A DNA stretch of 64,000 nucleotides from positions 272,980,070-273,044,069 of the forward strand of contig NC_134397.1 in NCBI RefSeq assembly GCF_050003625.1. The letters run 5' to 3'. Below are positions 48,530 to 59,659 of the stretch, piece after piece (the first letter of the stretch is position 1; the number at the start of each line of letters is the position of its first letter). Position numbers and translations under genes: made by a program. The notes under the pieces were generated by a model that worked only from the letters and a program-made list of their open reading frames with translations, was not told the origin of the DNA and searched no databases. The DNA comes from Haematobia irritans. Taxonomy: Eukaryota > Arthropoda > Insecta > Diptera > Muscidae.

Positions 48530-48705
48530 CATGTTAATTCAGTGACAAGGCACCTTGTTTTTTACAGCGGAATACGAACGGTGTTTCACAAACTTTGAAA
48601 TGTCAAGCATTGCTGAGAGGCGATAATCCATTGCTGAAAAAAACTGTTTTGGTATTTGGTCGAAACTGGAATTGAACCCATGACAATTTTTTATGTAAGG
48701 TTTTT
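48530..48705 (-). mobile_element. tRNA-derived SINE, degenerate fragment
   Basis: Retains ATCCATGTTAATTCAGTGAC, GCGATAATCCATTGCTG and TTGGTCGAAACTGGAATTG (the B-box region, inverted). The 3' tail and the outer head are missing. Confidence 0.75.
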
Positions 48706-49130
48706 GGTTGAAATCGGTTCACATATAGATATAGCTCCCGTATATATCAAATTCGTTTCAGATTTTGATTTAGCTTCTATTTATATCTTTCGGCCGATTT
48801 AGATTAATACGACCATGAAGATTAAAGCTTTACTCCGAGAGAAAACACTTAATGTATTAGCAATGTGTGCCAAATTTGGTCAAAATCGGTGCAGATTTGA
48901 ATTTAGGTTTAGTTTGACATAGAGAATAGCTAACATTCTGTGTGCCCAATTTGATCCAAATCGGTAGGATTTAGATAATGCCCATATTTAGACTCCCACT
49001 TGTGAAAATATCGCCCGATTTGGACAAATCTTTTCCGAAACCCCATAATTAACCACGTAACATGGCGTAATGCAGCCCACTTCCTCCTAAAATCGTCACA
49101 GCTAAATCGGAAAAATAAATAATTCATAAA
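48706..49130 (-). repeat. Degenerate family B-type 153-bp units
   Basis: GGTTGAAATCGGTTCACATA, CTTTCGGCCGATTTAGA and CAAATTTGGTCAAAATCGG show about three decayed units without element ends. Confidence 0.7.
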
Positions 49131-49185
49131 AGGCAAAAATTATCAAAATTTGCAACTATAACAACCGTGGGAATTGTACTTTTGA

Positions 49186-49437
49186 CACACCCAGCGAAGG
49201 AATATGATCACCTCAAACATATTTTAAGAGCAAAATGTTATTTTTGGGTGGTGACCATGTAACATGGTTTTCGCAACCATGTTATTTTCTCGGAAATCAT
49301 GTATCTGATTTCGGCAAGCAGGTTATATTTGACGATAAAATAACATTTTAGTGACAAACATGTTACATGGTCACCATACAAAAATAACATTTTGCTCTTG
49401 AAACATGTTTGAGGTGATCATATTCCTTCTCTGTGTG
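49186..49437. mobile_element. MITE with long terminal inverted repeats, 252 bp
   Basis: Both arms contain GAAGGAATATGATCACCTC, GAGCAAAATGTTATTTTTG and GGTGACCATGTAACATG in inverse orientation, about 80-100 bp per arm. No target duplication was clear. Related single arm at 22760-22870. Superfamily unknown. Confidence 0.75.
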
Positions 49438-49440
49438 CAC

Positions 49441-50530
49441 AATTTTATCTATGGACATAATCGACGAAATCAGTCCTTGTGATATTAGTCCACTATGCCA
49501 CTTTACTCCCCGCCTGACCTTGGTAAAAATTTTATTATGAACAAAAAACTAAAATTATTCTTCACAAACAAAAAATTTATATAAAAATGCAATGGAATAT
49601 GTGGTTACATAAAATTTGAAATTCATTCGAATTCTGTGCTTCATAATCTTGAATATGCGAAATTTTTCCAAACTATGGCAAACAAGGTAATAAGGAAACT
49701 TTTCAAAAGTTTCTCTTTTTCTCTCTAACGATATACTTTTACTAAATTTACTTCGAAATATGTATGCTAGTGATTGTACATTTTGCATTAATATACATTT
49801 TGATACTCTTGTGTGTAATGTGTATTAGCGTGTGTGTTGGTGTGAGTGTGTTCACAAGTATGTTAATTTAAGATCTCTTTTAGAGCAAAAGCAGTAACAG
49901 AATCCTACTATATATGCATATATGAAGAGAGAATAGCAGTAAAACGGAAAGCGGAAACCAAAAATTTTGCGACACTTTCTGTTGTTGGATCGGTGAAAAA
50001 TTAAAACTTTTCCCACAAGTGTGGAAGTTGAGGTGAAGTTTAACTTTCCATTTTCAGTGTTTGAGTATGTGTATGTGTGGCCATGAGCGTGAGCAAAAGC
50101 ACTAAATGCACTCAACTTGAATTCTTATTTTAAAAAACATTTATCCAAGTGCTTGTGGTAAATGTTACTACAAGGGTTTTCACTTTGCCAAACGGAAAGT
50201 ACAGCAAAAAAGGGCCCATAAACATACTGCCACGTTAAAGCATCACATGATGTGTACCCAAGAGCTGTTTATAACAACAATTTGCCGTCAGCTACTAAAC
50301 CAAATTGAAGACGGTTTATGCAATGTAATGTCAATTCGACTCCATTCACAAAATTCGTATATATATTTTCTAAATATTTATCATATATAAAGTAAATAGC
50401 TAAATGTTTCCACTTTTTATTTAAACTCTTTGTTGGAAGGTAAAAAAATTTAGGAAAAAATATAAAAATTTATAATCAGTTTAGATTTGTTCGAATTAGC
50501 GACATTTGGCCTTTAATCGGCCGGCAAAAC
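49441..50530. other. AT-rich unique DNA
   Basis: GTGTGTG-rich near 49810-49850; frames on the minus strand (49555-49788, 49852-50115) have no recognisable homology. Confidence 0.45.
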
Positions 50531-50539
50531 CATCACACG

Positions 50540-50690
50540 CAGCACCAAAAAGGTATTGTAGTATTTCGGCCCCTTCTCGGTAAAGCGCCGTCTTTGAGGT
50601 GACCCAAACTTACTCTCCAATATGCCCCAGATGCAAAAGTCCAACGAATTTATGTCCGGGGATTTTTGTGGTAGCAATTAAGCGAGCAAC
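50540..50690 (-). pseudogene. Tc1/mariner-superfamily transposase relic, C-terminal part
   Basis: The minus-strand translation contains SPDINSLDFCIWGILESK, matching the P-D-x-N-x-L-D-F...W-x-x-L-E block near the last catalytic residue of Tc1/mariner transposases. Stop codons and the loss of similarity after this block show it is dead. It is probably the end of the same gene whose N-terminal part lies at 53130-53534; a mariner, a CACG-rich element and a SINE separate them. Confidence 0.6.
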
Positions 50691-50714
50691 CTGCTTCACG
50701 GACAAATAAATATA

Positions 50715-50741
50715 ACAGATTGGCTGATAAGTCCCCGGTCT
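50715..50741 (+). repeat. mariner left terminal inverted repeat
   Basis: 27 bp; differs from the right repeat at positions 5 and 19. TA precedes it. Confidence 0.92.
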
Positions 50742-50883
50742 GACACATAGATGGTGTCGCTAGTATTAAATGCATATTATTTTTATATAGTACCAACCTT
50801 CAAATGATTCGTGTCAAAATTTGAGTCAATTAGTTTGTAGATAGAGCGTCTTTTGTGAAGCAACTTTTGTTATTGTGAAAAAA

Positions 50884-51934
50884 GTGGGAAAAATGAATTT
50901 CGTGTTTTGATAAAATACTGTTTTCTGAAGGGAAAAAACACGGTGGAAGCAAAAACTTGGCTTGATATTGAGTTTCCGGACTCTGCCCCAGGGAAATCAA
51001 CAATAATTGATTGGTATGCAAAATTCAAGCGTGGTGAAATGAGCACGGGGGACGGTGAACACAGTGGACGCCCGAAAGATGTGGTTACCGAAGAAAACAT
51101 CAAAAAAATCCACAAAATGATTTTGAATGACCGTAACATGAAGTTGATCGAGATAGCAGAGGCCTTAAAGATATCAAAGGAACGTGTTGGTCATATCATT
51201 CATCAATATTTGGATATGCGGAAGCTCTGTGCAAAATAGGTGCCGCGCGAGCTAACATTTGACCAAAACAACAATGTGTTGATAATTCCGAGCGTTGTTT
51301 GCAGCTGTTAACTCGTAATACACCCGATTTTTTCCATCGATATGTGGCAATGGATGAAACATGGCTCTATCACTACACTCCTGAGTCCAATCGAGAGTCG
51401 GCTGAGTGGACAGCGACCGGTGAACCGTCACCGAAGCGTGGAAAGACTCAAAAGTCCGCTGGCAAAGTAAGTAAGGTCTCTGTTTTTTGGGATGCGCATG
51501 GAATAATTTTTATCGATTATCTTGAGAAGGGAAAAACCATCAACAGTGACTATTATATGGCGTTATTGGAGCGTTTGAAGGTCGAAATCGCGGCAAAACG
51601 GCCCCATATGAAGAAGAAAAAAAGTGTTATTCCACCAAAACAACGCACCGTGCCACAAGTTATTGAGAACGATGGCAAAAATTCATGAATTGGGCTTCGA
51701 ATTGCTTCCCCACCCACCGTATTCTCCAGATCTAGCCCCCAGCGACTTTTTCTTGTTCTCAGACCTCAAAAGGATGTTCGCAGGGAAAAAAATTTGGCTG
51801 CAATGAAGAGGTGATCGCCGAAACTGAGGCCTATTTTGAGGCAAACCCGAAGGAGTACTACCAAAATGGTATCAAAAAAATTGGAAGGCCGTTATAATCG
51901 TTGTATCGCTCTTGAAGGGAACTATATTGAATAA
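50884..51934 (+). pseudogene. Himar1-like mariner transposase, inactivated
   Basis: Cut-and-paste DDD transposase. Recognised blocks: N-terminal helix-turn-helix (IKYCFLKGKN, PDSAPGKSTIIDWYAKF, ISKERVGHIIHQYLDM), first catalytic Asp in MDETWL (codon 51353-51355), then HQNNAPCH and YSPDLAPSDFF (third Asp 51744-51746). Damage: the start codon position reads GTG (50884), a one-base deletion near 50893, W to TAG at 51237-51239 (KW in the family), a one-base loss near 51267, extra bases in A runs near 51617, 51790 and 51877, a small insertion near 51470, and second catalytic Asp changed to Asn (codon 51639-51641, D to N). The distance from that codon to the third Asp is 105 bases, the D34D spacing. 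Several frame breaks are in A runs and could in part be sequencing error; the stop, start and Asp-to-Asn changes are substitutions. Confidence 0.92.
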
Positions 51935-51976
51935 TATAAAACGAATTTTGACAAAAAAAATGTGTTTTTCTTTGTT

Positions 51977-52003
51977 AGACCGGGCACTTATCAGCCAACC
52001 TGT
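51977..52003 (-). repeat. mariner right terminal inverted repeat
   Basis: 27 bp ending CAGCCAACCTGT, followed by TA (52004-52005). Confidence 0.92.
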
Positions 52004-52005
52004 TA

Positions 52006-52738
52006 TTTACTCACGCACGAACGACATTTGGGTAGGAATTCACACTCACGCTCGACTAACGTTTAAAGCTTGACGATGCACTAAAAATTTCGGGACACGA
52101 AAAATTTGCATGCTTCACGAAAATTCTCGTGATTCACTGCAAATTCTGATGAGTAAGGTACATTTTCATAACTCACAACGGAACTATTAGCAAAATACAA
52201 AAATATGGTTCACCAGTGAACAATGAAACAATAGAAACTATTGAAAACATAAGCGCGAACATGAATTTAAGGTGAATATGTTCGTGAGTGTGGTATTTTA
52301 TCGTGAACTTGAATTTTTATCTTGAACACGAATTTTTACGTGAGCATGAATTTTATCGTGCTGCAATAGTAAGCATACCTACCTTGCATACACAGTGTCG
52401 ATGGTTCAAATCCAGTTTTTACCAAGCACCAAAAAAATTTGTCAGCTGTTGATTTTGCCTCTCAGTAATGCTGGTAACATTTCTGAGTGTTTCAAGTTTT
52501 CTCTCTCGGTCTCAGCTATAAAAAAGAGATCCCTTGTCATTGGACTAAACATTGTGAAAGATTGTGAAATTCTTGTGAACGTCAACTTTATTGTGGGCGT
52601 GAATCTAATCATGGACGTGAACTTTTCGCACGCACATTCAGGATCAGAATTTGATTTTCACTCAAGAACGACATATTTTTGCTTAGTCCCATTCACGAGA
52701 CATTCACGCGTGTCAAATCAATTTCTTACCTCTAGTTC
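52006..52738. mobile_element. CACG/CGTGA-rich element with a nested SINE
   Basis: Many CTCACGCACG, ACGTGAGC and CGTGAACTTG words, ending CATTCACGCGTG and TTACCTCTAGT. It is related to 4679-4910. The degenerate SINE at 52352-52555 lies inside it, and the mariner lies at its left edge. Confidence 0.45.
52352..52555 (+). mobile_element. tRNA-derived SINE, degenerate, 3' end missing
   Basis: CGTGCTGCAATAGTAAGCAT, CCTTGCATACACAGTGTCG and GGTTCAAATCC preserve the tRNA-like head; the body ends near CCCTTGTCATTGGACTAAAC. Confidence 0.8.
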
Positions 52739-52790
52739 ATGATGTATGGCCAACATGTTTGTATGTCCAGCACTTTATTACCGCCTTTGG

Positions 52791-53129
52791 GAGCCACCGT
52801 GGTGCAATGGTTAGCATTCCCGCCTTGCATACACAGGGTCGTGGGTTCGATTCCTGCTTCGACCGAACACCAAAAAGTTTTTCAGCGGTAGATTATCCCA
52901 CCTCAGTAATGCTGGTGACATTTCTGAGGGTTTCAAAGCTTCTCTAAGTGGTTTCACTGGAATGTGGAACGCCGTTCGGACTAGGCTATAAAAAGGAGGT
53001 CCCTTGTCATTGAGCTTAACATGGAATCGGGCAGCACTCAGTGATGTGGTATCACAATGGACTGAATAGTCTAAGTGAGCTTGATACATCGGGCTGCCAC
53101 CTAACCTAACCTAACCTTACTTACCCTAA
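52791..53129 (+). mobile_element. tRNA-derived SINE, full length, inserted in a transposase relic
   Basis: Complete head (GAGCCACCGTGGTGCAATGG, GGGTTCGATTCC) and tail (CACCTAACCTAACC...). Flanked by TACCGCCTTTGG (52779-52790) and TACCGCCTTTAGG (53130-53142), a target duplication with one mismatch. The body has lost about 25 bp before GTGGTATCACAATGGAC. Confidence 0.92.
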
Positions 53130-53534
53130 CCTACTACCGCCTTTAGGAAATTTTCCCGATAATATTTTGAACCCATGTTCGATGAAAGCAATAGGGAAGC
53201 ACGAATCGGCCGTTAAGGTAGCCTTTAGCATCGGCTGCACTTGAGCTCTGGTAAATTGAAAGTGTAAATTTTCAACTTATCTCTTAGGCAAGAAAATCCG
53301 ATCGTTTTGTTTGTTCAAAAACTGCTCGGAGAAAACCAAATTCGGTTCGTGCAAGCGAAACTCCTGGGATCTGTCAAATCTAACTTTACTTTGAATTAGT
53401 GATTCGTGCCCAAGTTTTCTACCACTGAAGCGTGGATTTCGTTTAAATCTGGCCTTCACGATTCGCGTGAATTTTGGTCTTGTTACCATTTTTTCGCAAT
53501 GCAACAGAGTAATGAGCATATTTACGAGAAACAA
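53130..53534 (-). pseudogene. Tc1/mariner-superfamily transposase relic, N-terminal part
   Basis: Minus-strand frame with KMVTRPKFTRIVKARFKRNP, then RFSGRKLGHESLIQS and LHEPNLVFSEQFLNKQ. The RxxRRNPRxSxRKLAxE-type pattern is the first helix-turn-helix region of many Tc1/mariner transposases. Weaker similarity (GSKYYRENFLKA) continues to 53145, is cut by the SINE, and resumes at 52741-52779 (WTYKHVGHTS). Stops and shifts throughout. Confidence 0.5.
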
Positions 53535-53599
53535 ACGTCTTATTCACATTTAAAAACTAGATGGCTTTAGCGAGTAACTACACTATCATGCTTTAATTC

Positions 53600-55487
53600 C
53601 GTCAAGAATAGCTTTATTTGTGAATGCAATAGATCAAAATGCATTTGTAAGCTTGTAAAAAATAAAATGAACTAGCGCTGGAATAAATCAAGCAAGCAAG
53701 TTGGTTACAATACATATCAGCTACACTGTAGTTATAACACATATATTCAATTTAGCGTAAACCTGTTGGTTTCGATACCAAAAATAAAACATTTTTTTTT
53801 TAATGTTTGATTACAAATACAAATTTTTTGGCTACCACAAAAAAACGTTGATTTCCTGACTTATCGAAACTAAATCGATATACCAGCAGAAATCATTGGT
53901 AAATCTCTGTTAACCAACAAAATTAGCTTCGATTCAATGTAATACACAAAAATGTTTGTAGAATACCAAGAAATGAATTCGTTAAAATTCAATCATCTTG
54001 ATATGCTTAGTAGTCCGTGGATCCATATGCTCAATTCCCATTAAGTCATCATTTGCTTTCTTGAATCCAGGGCCTTTGGAATTCAATATGGGCTAAATAG
54101 AATTACAATAATCCCATTAAAATGACTGTTAACTTATCATGATTTTAGCGTCAGCTTATTGGAAAAGCCCTCCAAGACATTTCACTTAGTTTACCATGAA
54201 GTCTAGAAATGCCTACAAATAAATGAAGTTATTTTCACATAGTGGAATGAAAGAAACTCGTAATGTAACTCGAAGAAGAAAAAGAAGAAGACCCATGCAA
54301 AGGCCTTTAGGTATCATTTTGATGAAAATGAATGCTGACACTAAACCCATTCTATTTTCATTTCATTTCGCCAGTAGTAGTGTAGAGTTAATGATTTTTC
54401 CTTCTCTAAGCCGGAGATATTATAAAGCGATTGTCATTCATTCTACATGGGGCCATGAAAAATCCCATGCACTTGTGTTTGTGTAACGATGGCCGATTAC
54501 ATGTCTTAAGACAACAGCAAAGAAAACTCCCAAAGCCAAAGATAGAAAAACTGAATGAGAGGGTTTTCACTTTGGCAAAAGGGAAGTAATCAGGAGGAAT
54601 AACACACAACAGCTAAACTAAACATTTTTATAGAATATGACACTTGTGAGTTCATATACCTTTTTTCCATACCGCCTTCTGCTCTACTTCATCGCCACAA
54701 TAGACCTTCACAAATGGAAACAAGTCTGGATAGCGGAAAACAACGAACGAATAAGAGACATACTTAGCTAGAAGAGTTATAAAAAAAAAAGAACTTTGAA
54801 GTACAGGGGCGGGGGCGGGTGGTGGAAAAACTCAAATTGAAAACATTTTCCGCATAGGCTCCAATTCGAGGAAACTGCTTGCAACTAGTCTCCAGCAAAA
54901 AGAAAGAAGTATGAGACTGAAAATCCAAAGCGGATGAACTGCCTTGCAAACAAAGAGACTAAAACGAAACTATAGACCACACTTGTATTTGTATTTGGGA
55001 GACTACCACTTGCTGAAGTTGATATAGAAACGGAAAATAAAACTAAAAAATGAAAACAAACAAACAACAAACTGGACGGAAGGCAAAACATCATCATCAA
55101 CATAAGCTAAACATTTCTCAACTATCGCCTCAAAGACTGTTAGTAATGCACGAGTATCTCACCACAAAAAAAAAAAAAACAACAGAAATGTCTACGAAAA
55201 TGCGATATAAGTTTCACAATAGAATGTGTCAGTTAAAAGTGACTTTCGTGTTTGAATGAAAAAATTTCACCATTTCTCGCGATGTCAAAATTAATTCTTT
55301 TTTCTTATAAGTTCTTTTGTCTCTCTTTATAAAGATTGTCGAAATTAAACCTTTTCTAGAGGAAATTTTTAAAACTTATCAAAACATCAAGAATTCTACC
55401 AATCTCCCAAACCGGAAAAAAACGACCATTTTTGGTAGAATTCTGCAACCTGTGGATGGTAAAAAAAATGAAATTGGTGAACAGATT
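53600..55487. other. AT-rich unique DNA
   Basis: No repeat family matched. Frames such as 54223-54486 (plus) and 54885-55103 (minus) lack homology and splice context. Purine-rich tracts (AAGAAGAAAAAGAAG at 54272-54290) and an A run (55165-55178). Confidence 0.45.
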
Positions 55488-56838
55488 TTTATACCCTCCA
55501 CCATAGGATGGGGGGTATATTAACTTTGTCATTCCGTTTGTAACACATCGAAATATTGCTCTAAGACCCCATAAATTATATATATTCTGGGTCGTGGTGA
55601 AATTCTGAGTCGATCTGAGCATGTCCGTCCGTCTGTTGAAATCACGCTAACTTCCGAACGAAACAAGCTATCGACTTGGCACAAGTAGTTGTTATTGATG
55701 TAGGTCGGATGGTATTGAAAATGGGCCATATCGGTCCACTTTTACGTATATGCCCCATATAAACGGACCCCCAAATATGGCTTGCGATTGCTCTAAGAGA
55801 AGCAACTTTCATCCGATCCGGCTGAAATTTGGTACATGGTGTTAGTATATCGTCTCTAACAACCATGCAAAAATTGGTAAACATCGGTCGATAATTATAT
55901 ATAGCCTCCATATAAGCCTATCCCCAGATTTGACCTCCGGAGCCTCTTAGAGGAGCAAAATTCATCCGATCCGGTTGAAATTTGGTACGTGGTGTTAGTA
56001 TATGGTCTCTAACAACCATGCAAGAATTGGTCCATATCGGTCCATAATTATATATAGCCCCCATATAAATCGATCCCCAGATTTGTCCTCCGGAGCCTCT
56101 TGGTGGAGCAAAATTCATCCGATCCAGTTGAAATTTGCAACGTGTTGTTAGTATAAGGCCGCTAATAACCATGCCAAAATTGGTCCATATCGGTTTACAG
56201 TTATATATAGCCGATCCCCAAACGCACAAAAATTGGTCCATATCGGTTCATAATCATGGTTGCCACTCGAGCCAAAAATAATCTACCAAAATTTTATTTT
56301 TATAGAAAACATTGTCAAAATGTTATTTCTATAGAACATTTTGTCAAAATTTTATTTCTATAGAAAATGTTGTCAAAATTTCATTTCCATAGAAAATTTT
56401 GTAAAAATTTTATTTCTATAGAAAATTTTGACAAAATTTTATTTCTATAGAAATTTTTTTCCAAATTTTATTTCTATAGAAAATTTTGTCAAAATTTTAC
56501 TTCTATAGAAAATGTTGCCAAAATTTTATTTCTATAGAAAATTTTTTCCAAATTTTATTTCTATAGAAAATTTTGTCAAAATTTTACTTCTATAGAAAAT
56601 GTTGCCAAAATTTATTTTGTAAAAATTTTATTTCTTTAGAAACTTAATTATATACGTATTTAATCGGCCCTTTTGTACTTAAATATATACCACGTATGGA
56701 CTATGTGGTATATATTACGTTGTTGGGAAGTTTTAAGATACCTTGCCATCGGCTTCAGTAGAAGTTTCTGCGCAATCCATGGTGGAGGGTACATAAGCTT
56801 CGGCCTGCCCGAACTTACGGCCGTATAACTTGTTTTTT
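55488..56838 (-). mobile_element. Helentron-like family A, complete copy
   Basis: Left end TATACCCTCCACCATAGGAT hairpin, ATTCCGTTTGTAACACATCG, TATATATTCTGGGTCG, GAGTCGATCTGAGCATGTCC, then 153-bp-type units (55740-56270), a 29-bp minisatellite (56285-56650), GGTGGAGGGTACATAAGC, hairpin TTCGGCCTGCCCGAA and end TACGGCCGTATAACTTGTT. Mirror image of 4922-6030 with the same part order. The DINE-1-like words are clearest here. Confidence 0.8.
56285..56650. repeat. 29-bp minisatellite within family A
   Basis: About a dozen TTTTATTTCTATAGAAAAT units with TTGTCAAAA spacers; includes a local higher-order duplication (56450-56530 resembles 56535-56610). Confidence 0.9.
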
Positions 56839-58427
56839 TTTTTTAATATCCTCATTGAAATGAACTTCCGAGGCACATCTTCTAAAGCAATTCCTATGAT
56901 CCGAAAACGGTGTACTACCGTCTTATAACAATCTCATGTCAAATTCATTGGAGATAATACAAATTTGTATTACTTCCGGATCACAAATTGGGGATCCAAA
57001 CAACTTTTTTTTTGGAAGTTATTTTCTGCTCAGATGGAACGACAGACGGACAGTCAGAGCTACGTTAGAAGGTGAAATACTTTTGGATAAATATATTTTT
57101 TTAAGTACACATCCAAATCACAGAAGCTCAGCGGTCCCTTGTCGCCATAGAAATTATTATGACCAATACGCAACCAGAAAATGCAATTCAGAAGCTCTCA
57201 TTATTCCTGAGGCGAGAAAATACTCACATTTAACAGATTTCAATCTGTTAAATTTTTTTCTCACTTCTACTTAAGACACTGGAGGTGCTGATTGATATGT
57301 GTACACAAGGATTGAAGTTAACTCGTAAAAGTCCTCTATGATGAACTAGTCGGATTTATTACTTATTATTTGTCGATAAATACAGAATAACGGCTTTTAT
57401 AGATATTGAGGGAGCAAAAAGGCAATAGCAATATATGGGGCTTAAAACCTAAAACCTGGAATAGAATTTCAGTCTAAAATGACTGAGCAATTCAATATTC
57501 CTCCAATATGGATACGTGGACACAGGGAACTGCCAAGGCTATATTACATATTTCAGAGGATTTCTAAGTCTGTTACTATGTCACAAGCAGCATGAAAGCT
57601 TATATACTATGGTATAATCTGCGGACTTAGGCCACGTCCGGCAGAGTTTGAAAGCTGAAAATCTTGACGAAATTGCACGTAACAAATTTTAGATGAAATG
57701 ACATCGTTAGAAGTTTTCCGCATATATCTGAATTTCAATTTATATGGGAGTCTTGAGACTTTACTTAGCTTTCTAAGCTTATTCAATGAAATTACATACT
57801 TCATCTGAAATCATTTTATTTCAACGAAATAAATAATGAATGCTATAAATAACGAAATTTTCTCCTTTTAGAAATGGTGTTACTTCTAAGTCATGGCATA
57901 TCTTATTTTCGCTTCAAAAGATAGTGAAAATTCTTTGGCAATGTCATAGAGTGCAAAGAAGTGAAGTTACCATTTATCTATGTTGGTAAGCAAAATTCAT
58001 TCAAGCACATAAGAAAAATCCTTTAAGTAGCATAACAGTGTCCTTGCCTTGCCCGAAAGAAAAATTCCAACGATAAGGAGAAACAAAATCTCCAAGAGGC
58101 GGAAAAGTAGTCCGACATTCTCGATTGGCAAATGCTAATGTCGCAATGATAGTGGCCAAAAAATGTATCAATGTTAGAAACAGTGACAGCATTATAGGAA
58201 TATGTCCAATTTTTTGTAAACTTATTTAGGTGTGGATGAACCAACTATGAGCTATGGAAGTTGAAAGGTAGATAACATTTTGACCTACTGACTCAAATAA
58301 TTGCGATAGACAGATTATGCAGTTGCATTCATATTTCGATGGTAGAACATTTGATCAGCGTTATAGCAAGAACATCATAGGAAATTTACGATATATATAT
58401 GAAAGTTAGACTGGATTGGGTATAGTG
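56839..58427. other. Mostly unmatched DNA with a possible LINE relic
   Basis: 56880-57010 resembles 24290-24470 (shared CACTTCCGGATC/ATTACTTCCGGATCAC words), probably a degenerate MITE. At 57390-57416 one frame reads TAFIDIEGA, like the conserved FxDIEGAF block of Jockey/I-type reverse transcriptases, and 57529-57620 could be its continuation, with stops. No other gene is supported; the 112-codon frame at 56936-57274 is not recognised. Confidence 0.35.
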
Positions 58428-58515
58428 TCAGCCAGTTATATTAAGATCACTTAGACAAGTCAATTCATTGTGATTCAAAAAGCCGTGAACTTCTCTCTTA
58501 TTGTAAGATTGAGAA
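58428..58515 (-). mobile_element. SINE 3' remnant
   Basis: TCAGCCAGTTATATTAAGAT, TCACTTAGACAAGTCAATTC and GTGAACTTCTCTCTTA match the inverted SINE 3' half at low identity. Confidence 0.65.
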
Positions 58516-58594
58516 CCGAACAATATACTAAAAAAAACATGCCCGTTTCCAAAGATGTTGTCTTTACTTTAAAAATGTTGGTATTGATTCCGAG
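58515..58594. mobile_element. Fragment of the CACT-ended element
   Basis: TTGGTATTGATTCCGAGCCA and neighbouring words match 43440-43490. The fragment stops at the start of the perfect hairpin 58595-58634. Confidence 0.55.
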
Positions 58595-58634
58595 CCAAAG
58601 AATCGGAGAATACAAGTATTCTCCGATTCTTTGG
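58595..58634. other. Perfect hairpin, 18-bp arms, 4-nt loop
   Basis: CCAAAGAATCGGAGAATA, loop CAAG, then the exact inverse complement. Confidence 0.95.
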
Positions 58635-58718
58635 TTTTGTACTTGCTTCTAGGAAGAAAATTTTAATTTTTCGTTTTTTAGCTTTTTTCTTCATATGCTA
58701 TAAGAGTCTTTTAAAAAG

Positions 58719-59039
58719 AGTTAGGTTAGGTTAGGTTATGTGGCTGCCCGATGCATCAGGCACATTTGTGAACTTCGCTCTTATCACTGAGTGCTGCCCG
58801 ATTCCATGTTAAGCTCAATGACAAGGGACATCCTTTTCATAGCCGAATCCGAACGGCGTTCCACATTGCAGTGAAACCACGTAGAGAAGCTTTGTAACCC
58901 TCAGAAATGTCACCAGCATTACGGAGGTGGGATAATCCACCGCTGAAAAACTTTTTGGTGTTCGGTCGAAACAGGAATCGAACCCACGACCTTGTGTATG
59001 CAAGGCGGGCATGCTAACCATTGCACCACGGTGGCTCCC
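58719..59039 (-). mobile_element. tRNA-derived SINE inside a hAT-like copy
   Basis: Inverted SINE with head GCACCACGGTGGCTCCC, B box region GGAATCGAACCC and tail TTAGGTTAGGTTAGG. About 40 bp near the 3' end (TCACTTAGAC...CATTG) are deleted. It interrupts the hAT-like sequence at about 58718/59041. Confidence 0.9.
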
Positions 59040-59142
59040 TAAAAAAACCAGTTAACAACAACTTTATTTTCCAAATTAAGACTCGACTTCCAGTAAAAAT
59101 TATGCTATGTTTAAAATAAAGTGTTGAAAAACATGTCCTACA

Positions 59143-59656
59143 CTGAAAAACAGTGAAGAAGCACCAGGAAGAAAAGTTTCGGTTACTTTTAGAAAATTGT
59201 GAATATTTGTAGAAAATTTTAACTAAACAGTATTACAAACGTTGGCATCACGCCGATGTCATAAAAATAAGTAAATATTTTTCGACATATTCAAGAAAAT
59301 TTATTAGACATAACTAAGTTTTTTCACTTGTTAAAGAAAAATTTGTAGTTTCATGGAAAAATTTGGAGTTCAAAATTTCAGGAATGTCTTTAGTGACATA
59401 CGAAGTTCATGATGAACGCCTTTGTAGTAAACTTTGCAAATTAAAAGAAATACTGAACTACTTTGTGGGAGACTCGAATTTAGTTAATCTTTATGCTTCA
59501 TTTGTGTATATTTTTTTCCTCGATATTAGTTAATTTAACTAACGTACGCAAAAAATTATTAGAGTAAAGAAAACTTCCACCAAACATAATAATTCCATGA
59601 AATAAAATAAAGTAAAATTGGCTTTAGTGAAATAGAGAGTTCACTTTTTTTTAGTG
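59143..59656. mobile_element. TA-flanked MITE with CACTGAAAAA-type ends
   Basis: Ends CACTGAAAAACAGTGAA and TTCACTTTTTTTTAGTG are inverted relatives, flanked by TA (59141-59142, 59657-59658). About 514 bp, no coding. Confidence 0.5.
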
Positions 59657-59659
59657 TAT

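Larger units (their letters stand above)
50715..52003 (+). mobile_element. mariner: Himar1-like mariner (irritans subfamily), 1289 bp
   Basis: 27-bp terminal inverted repeats (50715-50741 and 51977-52003) that match at 25 of 27 positions, starting ACAGRTTGGCTGATAAGT, flanked by TA (50713-50714 and 52004-52005). The encoded protein is very close to the Himar1 transposase of Haematobia irritans as I remember it. The length is slightly over the about 1.26 kb usual for Himar1, partly from extra bases in A runs. Non-autonomous by mutation; see the transposase entry. Confidence 0.92.

Noticed and set aside
54223..54486. 87-codon plus-strand frame as an exon
   Set aside because: No homology, purine-rich low-complexity content (RRRKRRRP), and no splice signals at its edges.
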